Shown: one piece after another, positions 1 to 8,876 of the stretch
How positions within the stretch are numbered: the first letter of the stretch is position 1
Layout: each line of letters begins with the position of its first letter
Assembly (NCBI RefSeq): GCF_024807615.1
Contig: NZ_JANUCJ010000003.1
Location: 806,001 to 870,000, forward strand
Direction: 5' to 3'
DNA from: Tsukamurella ocularis
Lineage (GTDB): Bacteria > Actinomycetota > Actinomycetes > Mycobacteriales > Mycobacteriaceae
DNA: 64,000 bases
Translations under genes and position numbers: made by a program
The notes under the pieces: model-generated
Told to the model about the DNA's origin: nothing
The model's input: only the letters and a program-made list of their open reading frames with translations
Database searches by the model: none

Positions 1-2618
1 GCTCCGCGATCGAGGGATCGCCCGGGATCAGCGAGGTCGCGCGGTTCGGTCCCGATGTCGCGCCGCCGACGGTCGAGAAGGTGGTCGTCGACTCGGGGCT
101 GCGGCCCCCGCTGCCGGCAATCACGATCTACCGGGTCGACGGTGCCGCCCCCACCGGCCCGTACGTGGCCGACCTGACGACGATGCCGCGCGTCGCGGGC
201 GGGCCGGAGGCGCTCCTGGGGCTGCAGGCCGACGCCGCTGCGTCGGGCCGGCGGGAGCTGGGCGCGGCGCTGCTCGCCTCGGACGCGAAGGACGCTGGCC
301 TGCCCGACGGTCCGCTGACGGTCACCGACACGCCCAAGCGGCGCGAGACCGACTACGGCCGCGTTGACGACCACAGCTCCGCGATTCGCACCGCCGACGA
401 TCCGCGGCGCACCCTGAACCGCCTGCCGGACTACCCGGCGGCGGGCCTGGTCGACGGGAAGTGGGACGGCGCGACGGTCTCCGCGTCGAGTTCCGCCGCC
501 GATGCCACCCAGCTCGGCACGGTGCTGCCCGGCACGGGCCCGGCCGCCGCGGTGGACGGCGACAAGAACACCGCGTGGGTCTCCTCCGGCCTCGACCACG
601 CGATCAACCAGTGGCTGCAGTTCACGTTGCCCGAGCCGCGCGCGGACCTGGCGGTGACGGTGACCGTCGGGCGCGCGCTGGGGCCCGCGGTCACGCGCCT
701 GCTCATCACCACCGAGGCGGGGACCGTCTACTCCGATCCCGTCACGGCGGGCACCCCGATCACGCTGGTCGCGCCGTCGGAATCGACGCGCTGGGTGCGG
801 ATCACGGCCGCCGAGACCGCGGATCGCTCGTGGGGCAACCAGTTCGCGATCACCGAGGCCGAGCTCACGGACACCCGGTCGAAGCAGGCGATCCCCGCGC
901 GGCACGACGTCGCGCTGCCCGCATCGGGGCCGGCGCAGCGCTGGGTCTTCGGGCAGGACACGATGGGCCGCTCCGGCTGCGTCGTGACGCCCGGCGAGAA
1001 CGGCGCGCCCGGCCCGGTCCAGTGCGCCGATATCGCCATCGGCCCGGAGGAGCCGGGGCCGCTGCGGCGCACCGTCGACGGGCCCGGGGCAGCCGCGGTG
1101 ACGCCGTCGCTGACAGTGCGTGCGCGGCCGGGCCAGGCGCTGTCGGCGCTGCTCGCCGCGCCGGGTGCGCCGTCGGCGTTCGCGGAGTCGGCGGTCGGCG
1201 ACGGCCGGGCGAGCTCCGCCGCGGCCGTCGACGGAGACCCGAACACGGTCTGGTCGGCGCCGCAGTCGGTCACCGAGCCCACGTCGCCGAAGCCGGTGCT
1301 GCGGTTGCGGCTGCCGTCACCGCAGGTCGTCGGAGGCCTGACGCTGCGGCTGCCGCGCGGCGAGGCACCCGCGCGGCCGACCCGGATCGGCGTCGACCTG
1401 GGGACGGGTCGGCAGGTGCGGGAACTCCCGGACGACCCCGACCCCGACTCCGGCTCCGGCTCCGGCTCCGGCGAGGTGACGGTGAAGGTCGAACCCGCAG
1501 TGACGGATTCGATCTCGATCTCGCTGCTCGACTGGGACGAGCGGATCAACATCAACGACTTCGGCTTCCCGGAGAAGATGGCGCCCGGGCTCGCCGAGGT
1601 GCGAGCCGTCGGCCCCGACGGGGCGCCCGTCCCCGGATCCGAGCCCGCGCCCGCGGACCGTCCGGTCGTGGTGCCGTGCGAGACCGGGCCGACGATACGG
1701 ATCGGCGACCAGCTGCTGCGCTTCCGGATCGAGGCCGGGGCGCGGGAACTGCGCGACGGTGCGCCCGTCCGCGCCGTGGCCTGCGATCCCGCGCCGGTGC
1801 CACTGCCGCCCGGGCGCGCTCAGATCGTGGCGTCGCCGGGGCTCGCGTTCAGCGTGGACTCGCTGTCGCTGGACACGCCGGCGGCCGTCGAGGCATCGCC
1901 CCGTGACGAGAGCGTGAAGGTGCAGAGCTGGACGCCGGACCGCCGCGTAGTGACGGTCAGCCGCGCCGACGCCGACCAGGTGCTCGTCGTCCCCGAGAGC
2001 CGGAACTCCGGCTGGGCGGCGACGGGGCCCGACGGTGCGCCCCTGCGCGCCGTGACGGTCAACGGCTGGCAGCAGGGCTGGGTCGTGCCCGCCGGGACGG
2101 ACGGGGCCGTGACACTCCGGTTCGCGCTCAACGCGCCCTACCGGATCGGGCTCTTCGGCGGCCTCGTCCTGCTGGTCATCCTCGCCGCCCTGGCGCTGGT
2201 CCCGGGCTCGCGGCCGCGGTCCGCCGGAGGACCGATGCGCGCCTGGCAGCCGGGCGTCGCGGCGGGGCTGGGGATCGGCGCGGTCGCCTTCGTGCTCAGC
2301 GGTTGGCCGGGGCTCGCGCTGTGGACGGCCGCCGGGCTCGCGACCTGGGTGCTCTCCGGGCTGCACGTGTCGGCGGACCGTCGGGCGGCGATCCGGGTGT
2401 TCGGCGCCTCGGGCTTCGTGATGGCGGGGATGCTGCTGCTGGCGACCGGTCCGTGGCACGCCGAGGCCGGCTACGTCGGCCACAGCCCCTGGCCGCAGGG
2501 CCTGGCTCTGCTCGGCGTGCTACTGATGGCCTGGTCGACGGTGCCGCCCACCCGATTCCTCCGCCGGCGCGGCGCCGCGTCCGGCGAGGACGACCGCGGG
2601 GTCAGTAGCGCGGAGTAG
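1..2618 (+). CDS. aftD: AftD-type arabinofuranosyltransferase, C-terminal part (5' end outside window)
   Basis: The reading frame is open from the first base, so this is the 3' part (about 870 codons) of a longer gene. AftD is a GT-C membrane enzyme that adds alpha-(1->3)-arabinofuranose branches to arabinogalactan and lipoarabinomannan, using decaprenyl-phosphoryl arabinose on the outer face of the membrane. The visible part has two discoidin-like carbohydrate-binding segments, marked by DGDKNTAWVS near base 555 and DGDPNTVW near base 1230. A Ser-Gly linker near base 1450 and a third beta-rich segment follow, and then about four C-terminal membrane helices (bases 2140-2560). This matches the carbohydrate-binding half of AftD, whose N-terminal catalytic membrane domain would lie upstream. 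The position beside Rv0228- and Rv0227c-like genes fits the aftD neighbourhood of M. tuberculosis. The family call is firm; function is inferred from the family because the catalytic part is not in view. Confidence 0.82.
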   Translation, partial: SAIEGSPGISEVARFGPDVAPPTVEKVVVDSGLRPPLPAITIYRVDGAAPTGPYVADLTTMPRVAGGPEALLGLQADAAASGRRELGAALLASDAKDAGLPDGPLTVTDTPKRRETDYGRVDDHSSAIRTADDPRRTLNRLPDYPAAGLVDGKWDGATVSASSSAADATQLGTVLPGTGPAAAVDGDKNTAWVSSGLDHAINQWLQFTLPEPRADLAVTVTVGRALGPAVTRLLITTEAGTVYSDPVTAGTPITLVAPSESTRWVRITAAETADRSWGNQFAITEAELTDTRSKQAIPARHDVALPASGPAQRWVFGQDTMGRSGCVVTPGENGAPGPVQCADIAIGPEEPGPLRRTVDGPGAAAVTPSLTVRARPGQALSALLAAPGAPSAFAESAVGDGRASSAAAVDGDPNTVWSAPQSVTEPTSPKPVLRLRLPSPQVVGGLTLRLPRGEAPARPTRIGVDLGTGRQVRELPDDPDPDSGSGSGSGEVTVKVEPAVTDSISISLLDWDERININDFGFPEKMAPGLAEVRAVGPDGAPVPGSEPAPADRPVVVPCETGPTIRIGDQLLRFRIEAGARELRDGAPVRAVACDPAPVPLPPGRAQIVASPGLAFSVDSLSLDTPAAVEASPRDESVKVQSWTPDRRVVTVSRADADQVLVVPESRNSGWAATGPDGAPLRAVTVNGWQQGWVVPAGTDGAVTLRFALNAPYRIGLFGGLVLLVILAALALVPGSRPRSAGGPMRAWQPGVAAGLGIGAVAFVLSGWPGLALWTAAGLATWVLSGLHVSADRRAAIRVFGASGFVMAGMLLLATGPWHAEAGYVGHSPWPQGLALLGVLLMAWSTVPPTRFLRRRGAASGEDDRGVSSAE
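1449..1472 (+). repeat. Hexanucleotide tandem repeat (TCCGGC x4) encoding a Ser-Gly linker
   Basis: Four perfect copies of TCCGGC lie inside the aftD-like gene and encode SGSGSGSG between an Asp-Pro-rich stretch and the next beta-rich domain. Short in-frame repeats of this kind can change copy number by slippage without breaking the frame, so linker length may vary between strains. That is inference; only the repeat is seen. Confidence 0.9.
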
Positions 2619-2646
2619 GCCTGCGGGCTGGGTGTTGTCTCGCAGA

Positions 2647-3213
2647 GAAGCGATGCGCGCCACGCATACCCCATGAAACCGCAGGTCAGTGGCCGATTTC
2701 GCTGATCGAGCGATGCGTCCGGCGCATCCCCCCGCAGCTCCCCACGATTCCGTAGTGCTCGTTCGACGTCCCCACGCGGCATTCCGTCCCCCGCGCGGCA
2801 CCGATCCGCGGGCGATCCGTTCGGTCCCCCATCAGAAGCCGCTCGTTCCGTTGGGGACCGGCCATCCCCCACGCCGCACCGAATCCCCCATCAGACGCCG
2901 GCTCTCCCCCACGAGACGCCGATTCCCCCGCGGCGCGTCAGCCGCCCTCGGTCGCCCCCCGCGCTACGCCGATTCCCCCACCGAACTCCGGGTACCCTTG
3001 GGCACCCGCTCCCCCGCGCAACGTCGCGGCTTCGGCGGCCCAGCTCGATGCGCTGTTCGCAGCTCCCGGCGCGGCCTCTGGACCGACTCGCCAGGCCGTC
3101 ACGTGGTGTCGCGCCCCGCGCAGCCGGAGGCGATGCGCCCCACGCATCACCCGACTGCTGAAACACGCCGATGACCTGCGACGACGAGGGGTATGCGTGG
3201 CACGCATCGCTTC
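2647..3213. repeat. Four copies of a 15-bp palindrome ATGCG-N5-CGCAT
   Basis: The gap between two convergent genes holds four copies of ATGCG-N5-CGCAT, at 2653-2667, 2713-2727, 3133-3147 and 3193-3207. The arms and the 5-base spacing never vary; the spacers are CGCCA, TCCGG, CCCCA and TGGCA. Flanks are conserved too: three copies read GCGATGCG on the left and have C-rich sequence on the right. The outermost two are inverted copies of each other: 2647-2672 matches the reverse complement of 3188-3213 at 25 of 26 positions. No other copy was seen in the window. They could be binding sites for a dimeric protein, REP-like extragenic elements, or transcription-stopping hairpins between convergent genes. 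The arms are only 5 bp, so a protein site or REP-type element is more likely than a strong terminator. Confidence 0.85.
2725..3030. repeat. Degenerate ~20-bp C-rich direct repeats in a 600-bp gene-free gap
   Basis: Between the end of aftD (2618) and the end of the acyltransferase (3223) there is no credible gene. Open frames here have no start signal and no family resemblance. Between the palindromes, runs of CCCCC(A) recur about every 20 bp, often followed by ACGCCGAT or ACGCCGGC (near 2887, 2907, 2924, 2957 and 2973). The approximate unit is TCCCCCNCNNNACGCCGAT. The array is strongly strand-asymmetric, C-rich on the plus strand. Its purpose is unknown. It may be the decayed remnant of a tandem array or a structured untranslated region for either convergent gene. 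Confidence 0.6.
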
Positions 3214-3222
3214 CGTCCAGAA

Positions 3223-4458
3223 CTACCCCACCGGCGCGACGGGCTCCGCGGCCGGCGGCTCGATCCGCGCCTGCGCGGCCTCGGCGGGCGAGGAGGCGGC
3301 GGACCGTCGGGCCTCGCGACGGGCCAGCCACTGCCGGGCCGGCTCCTCCACCCAGGCGTAGCTCAGGGCCGCGACGGCGACGGAGAAGACCAGCGTCAGC
3401 AGAGTCACCTTCAGGAAGGCGCCGTTGAAGGGCACGATCGCGAACAGCGGGAAGATCGCGGTGAGCACCACGAGGTGCCAGATGAAGATGCCGTACGACC
3501 AGCGGCCGAGCGCCAGCATGAACCCCGCGCCGAGCCACCGCGAGGGCTCCGAGGCGGGCGCCAACACGAGCGGCGCCAGCAGCAGGAAGGCGAGCACCCC
3601 GCCAAGCCCCATGCGCAGGGCGAACTGCCACGCGGCGGGGGTGTCGAGGGTGACGGGACCGCCCAGCGGCGTGCAGATCAGCGCGAACACGGTCAGGGCC
3701 GCGGGCCAGCACACGCGACGGCGCGCCAGGCGCCGCACCGGAGCGAACCGGGCGACCGGCGCGCTCACGATCTCGGCGAGGACGATGCCCGCGACGAACC
3801 AGGGCACGTACGACGGCAACCAGTTGTGGTGGTTCACCCCCGGCGGCAGGGGCAGCGCCGCGCCCACCCAGGCCCAGCTCAGCGACACCGCCGCCACCGC
3901 GAGCAGCACCGGCACCCGCCACCGCGCGGCCGGACCGCGCAGCCGCACCAGGGCCAACGCGGCCACCGGCAGTAGCAGGTAGAAGAGCATCTCGACCGAG
4001 AGCGACCACATCTGGGTCAGCCCGTCGGTGAGCGAGTAGGGCACAAAGACCTGGGTCAGCGAGAGGTTGGCGAGCCAGGTCGAGCCCGACGGGGCCGTCG
4101 ACCGCGGGAGCAGAGCCAGCGCGACGACGACGACCAGGAGGTAGGCCGGCATGATGCGCACGAATCGCGACCGGTAGTACCGCCCCGACGGCGGTCCGTC
4201 CGAGGACGTCCAGGCGGCCCGGGCGTGCGCGCGCCAGAGCAGGAACCCCGAGAGCCCGAAGAACAGGGCCACCGCCATGTCGAAGCGGCCCCACACGCGA
4301 CCCATCACCGAATGACCCACCTGACCGGTCTGGAAGGCGGCGTGGGTGAGCATCACGGCAACCGCGGCGCATGCCCGCATGCCCTCGAGTGCGGGCACGA
4401 ATCCGGCCGCACCCGCAGGCTTTGCAGATGCGAATTGGCTGGTCCCGACGGTGCTCAT
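3223..4458 (-). CDS. Acyltransferase 3 family membrane O-acyltransferase (Rv0228-like)
   Basis: This 411-residue integral membrane protein belongs to the acyltransferase-3 (OafA/YrhL) family, which moves acyl groups across the membrane onto extracytoplasmic sugars or lipids. The N-terminal signature PALEGMRACAAVAVMLTH supplies the conserved Arg and His, and LFFGLSGFLLWR matches the usual F-S-GFL motif of the second helix. About ten hydrophobic helices follow, and the C-terminal tail (about 40 residues) is Ala/Pro/Glu-rich and likely cytoplasmic. The ATG at 4458 is the natural start. It is divergent from the DUF3068 gene with 165 bp between them, the same arrangement as Rv0228/Rv0227c. The substrate is not shown by the sequence; arabinogalactan, lipoarabinomannan or trehalose lipids are the plausible candidates given the neighbours. 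Confidence 0.85.
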   Translation of the reverse strand: MSTVGTSQFASAKPAGAAGFVPALEGMRACAAVAVMLTHAAFQTGQVGHSVMGRVWGRFDMAVALFFGLSGFLLWRAHARAAWTSSDGPPSGRYYRSRFVRIMPAYLLVVVVALALLPRSTAPSGSTWLANLSLTQVFVPYSLTDGLTQMWSLSVEMLFYLLLPVAALALVRLRGPAARWRVPVLLAVAAVSLSWAWVGAALPLPPGVNHHNWLPSYVPWFVAGIVLAEIVSAPVARFAPVRRLARRRVCWPAALTVFALICTPLGGPVTLDTPAAWQFALRMGLGGVLAFLLLAPLVLAPASEPSRWLGAGFMLALGRWSYGIFIWHLVVLTAIFPLFAIVPFNGAFLKVTLLTLVFSVAVAALSYAWVEEPARQWLARREARRSAASSPAEAAQARIEPPAAEPVAPVG

Positions 4459-4623
4459 CGTCCACCGAATCTACCCGCGATCCGGGCGCCGCCCGCGCGC
4501 GTGCCCCATGCCACCGCGACACCACCTGTAGGCTCGGGTACTTGTGAGGGAGCGCGACCGCGTGCCCTGACGGCGTGTGCGAACCACGTACGCGCTCCAC
4601 GAGAGCTGTGAGGAGACACTTCG

Positions 4624-5976
4624 ATGGCGGTAGGCCGTAGCCGGCTGGCGCGCGTTATCGGTCCGATCCTGATCTTCTTGGGCGCACTGCTGATCACAGC
4701 CGCGATCGCCGGGCCGGCGTACGTCGCGGGCAAGCTGACGACGATCCCGCTCGACATCGACGCCACGACGGTGGCGAAGTCCGAGAAGGCCGCGGATTCC
4801 CAGGCCGACGCCGACTTCCCCGCGAAGTCGCTGGACATGTGCTCGATCAACCGGGACAAGGCCGTCGTCAATGAGGTCTCGGTGACGACGCAGACCCGCA
4901 CCCTGGTGACCACCCCGTCGGACAAGTCGACGATGACGGTCCAGTCCGGTAGTTCGATGGTCGTCCCGTCGATCAAGACCAAGGGCGAGCCGCGGCACCC
5001 ACAGCTGACCGGCGCCGTGCAGGACAAGCGTCCCTGCGACGACGGCCTGGTGCAGGCCTGGCTCGACCGCGTCTCCCTGGACCGCGAGACGGGCAAGCCC
5101 ACCGGCAAGACGTCGGAGGCGACCTACCAGCCCGGCGAGAGCACCCCGGCCGTGAAGATCGCCGACCGCACGGGCCTGCAGTACCGCTTCCCCGCCGGCA
5201 CCACGCAGGACGGGAAGTACGAGTTCTTCGACCTCATCACCCGCAGCAACGTGGGCCTGAAGTTCGTCGAGGAGAAGGAGGTCAGCGGCACCAAGACGCT
5301 GCACTTCCAGGGCCAGCAGAGCTGGGTGGACCTCTCCACGATCCGCGACAGCAACGATCCGACGCTGGGCACCGTGCTCACCATGCCCGCGAGCTGGTGG
5401 GGCATCGGCGGCGTCGACCCCAAGGACGACATCACGCTGAACCGCTGGGCGAAGACCGACGTTGACCTGTGGGTCGACCCGACCTCGGGCGTCATCGTCG
5501 ACCAGTCGCTGCACTACACGCAGCAGTTCCGCCTGCCCGGCCAGGTCGCCCCGAACACGCCGAAGCAGGTGCGTGACTTCAAGCTCGACGTCTTCGATGC
5601 CAAGCAGCGCTGGGTCGATGCGACGGTCCGCTCGCAGGCGGAGGTCGCGAAATCGGCACAGAACAAGATCGCGGTCGCCAAGTACGTGGCACCGATCGCG
5701 GGCGGCGTCCTCGGCCTGATCGCCCTGGGCCTCGGCGTCTTCGCACTGTTCCTGGGCCGCAACCCCGCCACCGCGGGCGGACCGGGCACGGGTGGTCGCG
5801 GCCGGGCGTACGCCGCCGGTTCCGGCGATGCCGCCCCGACAGCACCGCTCGACGAGGACCCGATCACCGCGCCCGATGCGGGCGGCGATCCGGCGACGGA
5901 GGCGTTCAGCGCCCAGCCGCGGCCGGACGAGTCGCAGACCGAGGCGATCGACTTCCGGAAGCGCGACGAGCGCTGA
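4624..5976 (+). CDS. DUF3068 / PorA-family envelope protein (Rv0227c-like)
   Basis: This 450-residue protein has an N-terminal membrane helix (residues 13-36), a large extracytoplasmic domain (about 40-345) and a second helix (about 356-377). A cytoplasmic tail rich in Pro, Ala, Asp and Glu ends in DFRKRDER. This two-helix, large-loop layout is that of the DUF3068 'porin PorA family' proteins conserved across mycolic-acid bacteria, whose M. tuberculosis member is Rv0227c. A GAGGAG ribosome-binding sequence sits about 9 bases before the ATG. Its biochemical role is not established; essentiality and envelope location are reported for relatives. The last 71 bases overlap the 3' end of the convergent flippase-like gene, so the two transcripts would be antisense to each other there. 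Confidence 0.8.
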   Translation: MAVGRSRLARVIGPILIFLGALLITAAIAGPAYVAGKLTTIPLDIDATTVAKSEKAADSQADADFPAKSLDMCSINRDKAVVNEVSVTTQTRTLVTTPSDKSTMTVQSGSSMVVPSIKTKGEPRHPQLTGAVQDKRPCDDGLVQAWLDRVSLDRETGKPTGKTSEATYQPGESTPAVKIADRTGLQYRFPAGTTQDGKYEFFDLITRSNVGLKFVEEKEVSGTKTLHFQGQQSWVDLSTIRDSNDPTLGTVLTMPASWWGIGGVDPKDDITLNRWAKTDVDLWVDPTSGVIVDQSLHYTQQFRLPGQVAPNTPKQVRDFKLDVFDAKQRWVDATVRSQAEVAKSAQNKIAVAKYVAPIAGGVLGLIALGLGVFALFLGRNPATAGGPGTGGRGRAYAAGSGDAAPTAPLDEDPITAPDAGGDPATEAFSAQPRPDESQTEAIDFRKRDER

Positions 5977-7105
5977 CGGTCACGACCGCACCGATCACCA
6001 TCACCGCCGCGAGCGCGCACAGCGCCGCGGCGGTGATCATTTCGGCGGGGGTGTGCGGCAGGGTGAGCAGGATCGCCGCCTCGGCCGCGACCACGGCCCA
6101 CGCGAACAGCGCCATGCGGGTGCGCTCGATCGCGATGGCGTAGAGCAGCAGGCCCTGCAGCAGCGCCAGGAGCGCGCCCTGCGCCGCGAACAGCCACAGC
6201 AGCCCCTGGACGGGCCGGTAGTCCTCGCCGGCCAGGAGCGTCGCGAGCGGGGCACACACCGCCGCCCCGGCGACGCAGGCCAGCCCCAGGGCCGTCAGCA
6301 GCCCCACAACGGTGCGCAGCGCGCCGTGTGCCCGGCCCGGGGTCGCGAGCTGCGGGTAGAAGACGACGCCCACGGCCTGCGGCAACCAGAACGCCACCTT
6401 CGACGCCACCGCGCCGAGGGCGTAGGTCCCGGCGGCGGCCGCGCCGAGCACCGGCCGCGACAGCAGCAGGTCGAGCGAGGCGAAGACGACGAGCACCAGC
6501 TGCACGGAGCTGGCGCCGAGCACCGCACGCACCCCCACGTCCGGACCGGCTTCGTGCCCCGCCGCGGCACCGGCCAGCGCCCGGCCGACGACGGCCGCAA
6601 CCAGGGCGCCCACCGTCGTACCGAGGAGCGCGGGCCCCGGGCCCAGCAGCAGCCCCGGCACGGTGAAGACGAGCTTTCCCAGCCCGGCGAGCCCGAGCAG
6701 CGCCGCGAGCCGCCCGAAGCGCCGCTCCCCCTGCAGCAGGCCCTGCTCGACGGCGAGTAGCACCAGCGCGGGCGCGGCGGCCAGCGCGGCGGCGGCGGTG
6801 ATCGCCCGGGTGTGCAGGCCGGCGGCGGCCAGAGGCACCGCGACGGCCGCGAGGACGCCAGCGCCCAGCGCGATCCGGTAGCCCAGCGTCCGCATCTGGG
6901 CCGCCCCCGCGCCGCGGACCACCTGACGCGCGACCACGGTCTGCAGCGCGAGCGCGGGCACAGCGAGGATCAGCGTCAGCTGCAGGAGGGCGGCGAACTC
7001 GCCGTACCCGGCGGGCCCGAGCCAGCGGCTCGCGGGCAGGTGCACCAGGTACGAACAGAGGTTGGCTAGCATCGATCCGATCGTGACCCACGCCAAACCT
7101 CGCAC
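5906..7105 (-). CDS. Polysaccharide/lipid flippase-like multispanning membrane protein
   Basis: The 399-residue product is almost entirely hydrophobic, with about 12 predicted helices. Its opening (WVTIGSMLANLCSYLVHLPASRWLGPAGYGEFAAL) is typical of the MATE/MOP superfamily of Wzx-like flippases, where a G-P-A-GYGEFA-type motif follows helix 1. Such proteins turn lipid-linked sugars across the membrane. The start is GTG at 7105; no in-frame ATG is close upstream. It overlaps the DUF3068 gene tail-to-tail by 71 bp and is divergent from the next gene by only 29 bp, so one short shared promoter region must serve both. It has no counterpart in the M. tuberculosis block as I recall it, so it is probably an extra gene in this lineage. 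The substrate is unknown. Confidence 0.72.
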   Translation of the reverse strand: MRGLAWVTIGSMLANLCSYLVHLPASRWLGPAGYGEFAALLQLTLILAVPALALQTVVARQVVRGAGAAQMRTLGYRIALGAGVLAAVAVPLAAAGLHTRAITAAAALAAAPALVLLAVEQGLLQGERRFGRLAALLGLAGLGKLVFTVPGLLLGPGPALLGTTVGALVAAVVGRALAGAAAGHEAGPDVGVRAVLGASSVQLVLVVFASLDLLLSRPVLGAAAAGTYALGAVASKVAFWLPQAVGVVFYPQLATPGRAHGALRTVVGLLTALGLACVAGAAVCAPLATLLAGEDYRPVQGLLWLFAAQGALLALLQGLLLYAIAIERTRMALFAWAVVAAEAAILLTLPHTPAEMITAAALCALAAVMVIGAVVTVSARRASGSRSPRSATRPAAAGR

Positions 7106-7134
7106 CCGGCCATTGTGTCAGTAGGCTCGGGTCG

Positions 7135-8847
7135 ATGAGATCGCGCGACCTGGCCCTCGCCGCCTGGTCCGCCGTGCTCGCCGCCGTGATCCTCGGCCCG
7201 CTGGCCGTCGGCGGCCGCTACCTCCTGCTGCGCGACGCGGTCTCCACGCCCCGCTCGTACCTCACCGACACCGCGCTCGGGCTCGGCGACAACGCCGCCC
7301 GCGCGACGCCGCAGGACTGGCTCTTGGCCGCCGGCTCGCAGGTGGTCGACGGTGGCCTCCTGGTCACGGTCCTACTGTTCGTCGCTCTGGTCGCGGCGGG
7401 CTGGGGCTTCGGCCGAAGCGCGCTCGCGATCCTCGCGGCCGCGGGACGCGAGGCGGGCGTCGGGGCGGGCCTGGCTGCGGCGACGGTGGGCCTGTGGAAT
7501 CCGTTCGTCGCCGAGCGGCTGCTGCAGGGGCATTGGAGCCTGTTGGCCGGGTACGCGGCGATCGGCTGGGCCGTCGTGGTGGGGCTGCGGCTGGAGGGCC
7601 GTCGGCAGCTCGGCGGCTTCGCGGCGTGCCTGGCCGCGGGCGGACTCACTCCGACGGGCGCAGTCCTCGCGCTGATCGCGGGCCTGGTGGCGGCGCCGCG
7701 GCGATGGACGTGGCAGCTCGGACTGTTCGTGTGCGCGGCTGCGCCGTGGCTGTATCCATCGCTGGTCTCGGGCAGCGGGGTGCGCGCCGACCCGGCGAGC
7801 GTCGCGGTGTTCGCCGCCCGTGCCGAGCCGGGGCTCGGCACCTTCGGATCTCTGCTGGGGCTCGGGGGCATCTGGAACCGGCAGGCCGTGCCCGACGGTG
7901 CCCCCTGGCTCTGGACCGCTCTCGCCCTCGCGCTGGTGGTCGGCGGGCTGCTCGTGCTCCGCGCGCGGCTGCTCTCCCCGCCACTGGGGCGGTTCGCGCT
8001 GCTCGCGCTGTGCGCGGTCGTGCTTCCCGCGCTCGCGGCGACGGGCCCGGGCACGGCGCTGCTCGAGGCCGTGGTGCAGGCGATCCCCGGTAGCGGCCTA
8101 CTGCGCGACGGACAGAAGTGGGTGGCGCTGGCCGTCCCGCTGTACGCCACCTGCGCCGCCGCGCTGGTGGCCGCGGTGCCCGCCGCCGCGCGGGCCGCAG
8201 GCGCCGTGGTGGCGGTGGCGGTGCCGATCGCGGTGCTGCCGGGCCTCGCATGGGGCGTGGGCGGCGCACTGACACCGGTGACCTACCCGGAGTCGTGGCG
8301 CACCGTCGCCCAGGCGGTGCCCGAGGACCGTGGATCGGTCGCGGTGCTGCCGCCGGGCATGTTCCGGACGTACGCGTACGGGCCCGACGCGCCGGTCCTC
8401 GACCCCGCACCGCGGATGCTGCGGGCGCCCGTCCTGCAGACGGGTGAACTCCGCGTCGGCGGGCGCTCCGTCGACCGCGTGCCCGGCGCCGCATCGGACG
8501 CGGAGGCGGCGCTCGCCGCCGGTGGCGACGCCCTGGCGGGCCGGCTGGCGGAACTGGGCGTCGGCTGGGTGCTCGTGGAGGCCGTGATCGCGGACGGCGG
8601 GACCGTCTTCCCGACAGTGCCACTCCCCGGCCTCACCCTCACCGTCGATACCCCCGAGCTGCGGCTCTACCGGGTGCCCGGCGGGATCGCGACGGTCTCC
8701 GCTTCGCCCGCGGAGCGGGGCGGGGCGTGGGCTGCGCACCTGCTGTGGGCAGCGGTGCTGCTGGGCGGAGCGGTCGTGGCCGCGACGGGCCGCTCGCGGC
8801 GGATCCCGGGCTCAGACCCAGCCGGCCCGCCGTGCCCGGCACCATGA
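7135..8847 (+). CDS. Large polytopic membrane protein, Rv0226c-like
   Basis: A 570-residue protein with about 12 hydrophobic helices and an extracytoplasmic C-terminal region (about 380-530) before a last helix. The pattern (LRDAVSTPRSYLTDTALGLGDNAARATPQDWLLA early on, FGSLLGLGGIWNRQAVP in the middle, SWRTVAQAVPEDRGSVAVLPPG before the C-terminal domain) is that of the uncharacterised mycobacterial family containing Rv0226c. Length (576 in M. tuberculosis, from memory) and neighbours agree. The fold resembles GT-C glycosyltransferases, which use polyprenyl-phosphate sugars, but I cannot point to a proven catalytic motif. The ATG at 7135 was chosen because it is the first start in the frame. 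An imperfect hairpin and AT-rich DNA follow it. Confidence 0.7.
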   Translation: MRSRDLALAAWSAVLAAVILGPLAVGGRYLLLRDAVSTPRSYLTDTALGLGDNAARATPQDWLLAAGSQVVDGGLLVTVLLFVALVAAGWGFGRSALAILAAAGREAGVGAGLAAATVGLWNPFVAERLLQGHWSLLAGYAAIGWAVVVGLRLEGRRQLGGFAACLAAGGLTPTGAVLALIAGLVAAPRRWTWQLGLFVCAAAPWLYPSLVSGSGVRADPASVAVFAARAEPGLGTFGSLLGLGGIWNRQAVPDGAPWLWTALALALVVGGLLVLRARLLSPPLGRFALLALCAVVLPALAATGPGTALLEAVVQAIPGSGLLRDGQKWVALAVPLYATCAAALVAAVPAAARAAGAVVAVAVPIAVLPGLAWGVGGALTPVTYPESWRTVAQAVPEDRGSVAVLPPGMFRTYAYGPDAPVLDPAPRMLRAPVLQTGELRVGGRSVDRVPGAASDAEAALAAGGDALAGRLAELGVGWVLVEAVIADGGTVFPTVPLPGLTLTVDTPELRLYRVPGGIATVSASPAERGGAWAAHLLWAAVLLGGAVVAATGRSRRIPGSDPAGPPCPAP

Positions 8848-8851
8848 CGCG

Positions 8852-8876
8852 ATTTCCCTTACTCAGTGCGGGAAAT
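8852..8876. terminator. Short hairpin downstream of the Rv0226c-like gene
   Basis: ATTTCCC (8852-8858) and GGGAAAT (8870-8876) form a perfect 7-bp stem with an 11-base loop, starting 5 bases after the stop codon. The stem is AT-containing and is followed by TATGTTGTTCATTTG, so it could act as a weak intrinsic terminator. It also marks the start of an AT-rich segment. Confidence 0.45.

Noticed and set aside
2689-3174. Possible small genes in the 600-bp gap after aftD
   Set aside because: No ribosome-binding site, composition driven by C-runs and repeats, no recognisable protein pattern.
5792-6760. Open frames antisense to the flippase-like gene
   Set aside because: The minus-strand frame has clear membrane helices and a family-like N-terminus; the plus-strand frames are Arg/Gln/His-rich shadows.
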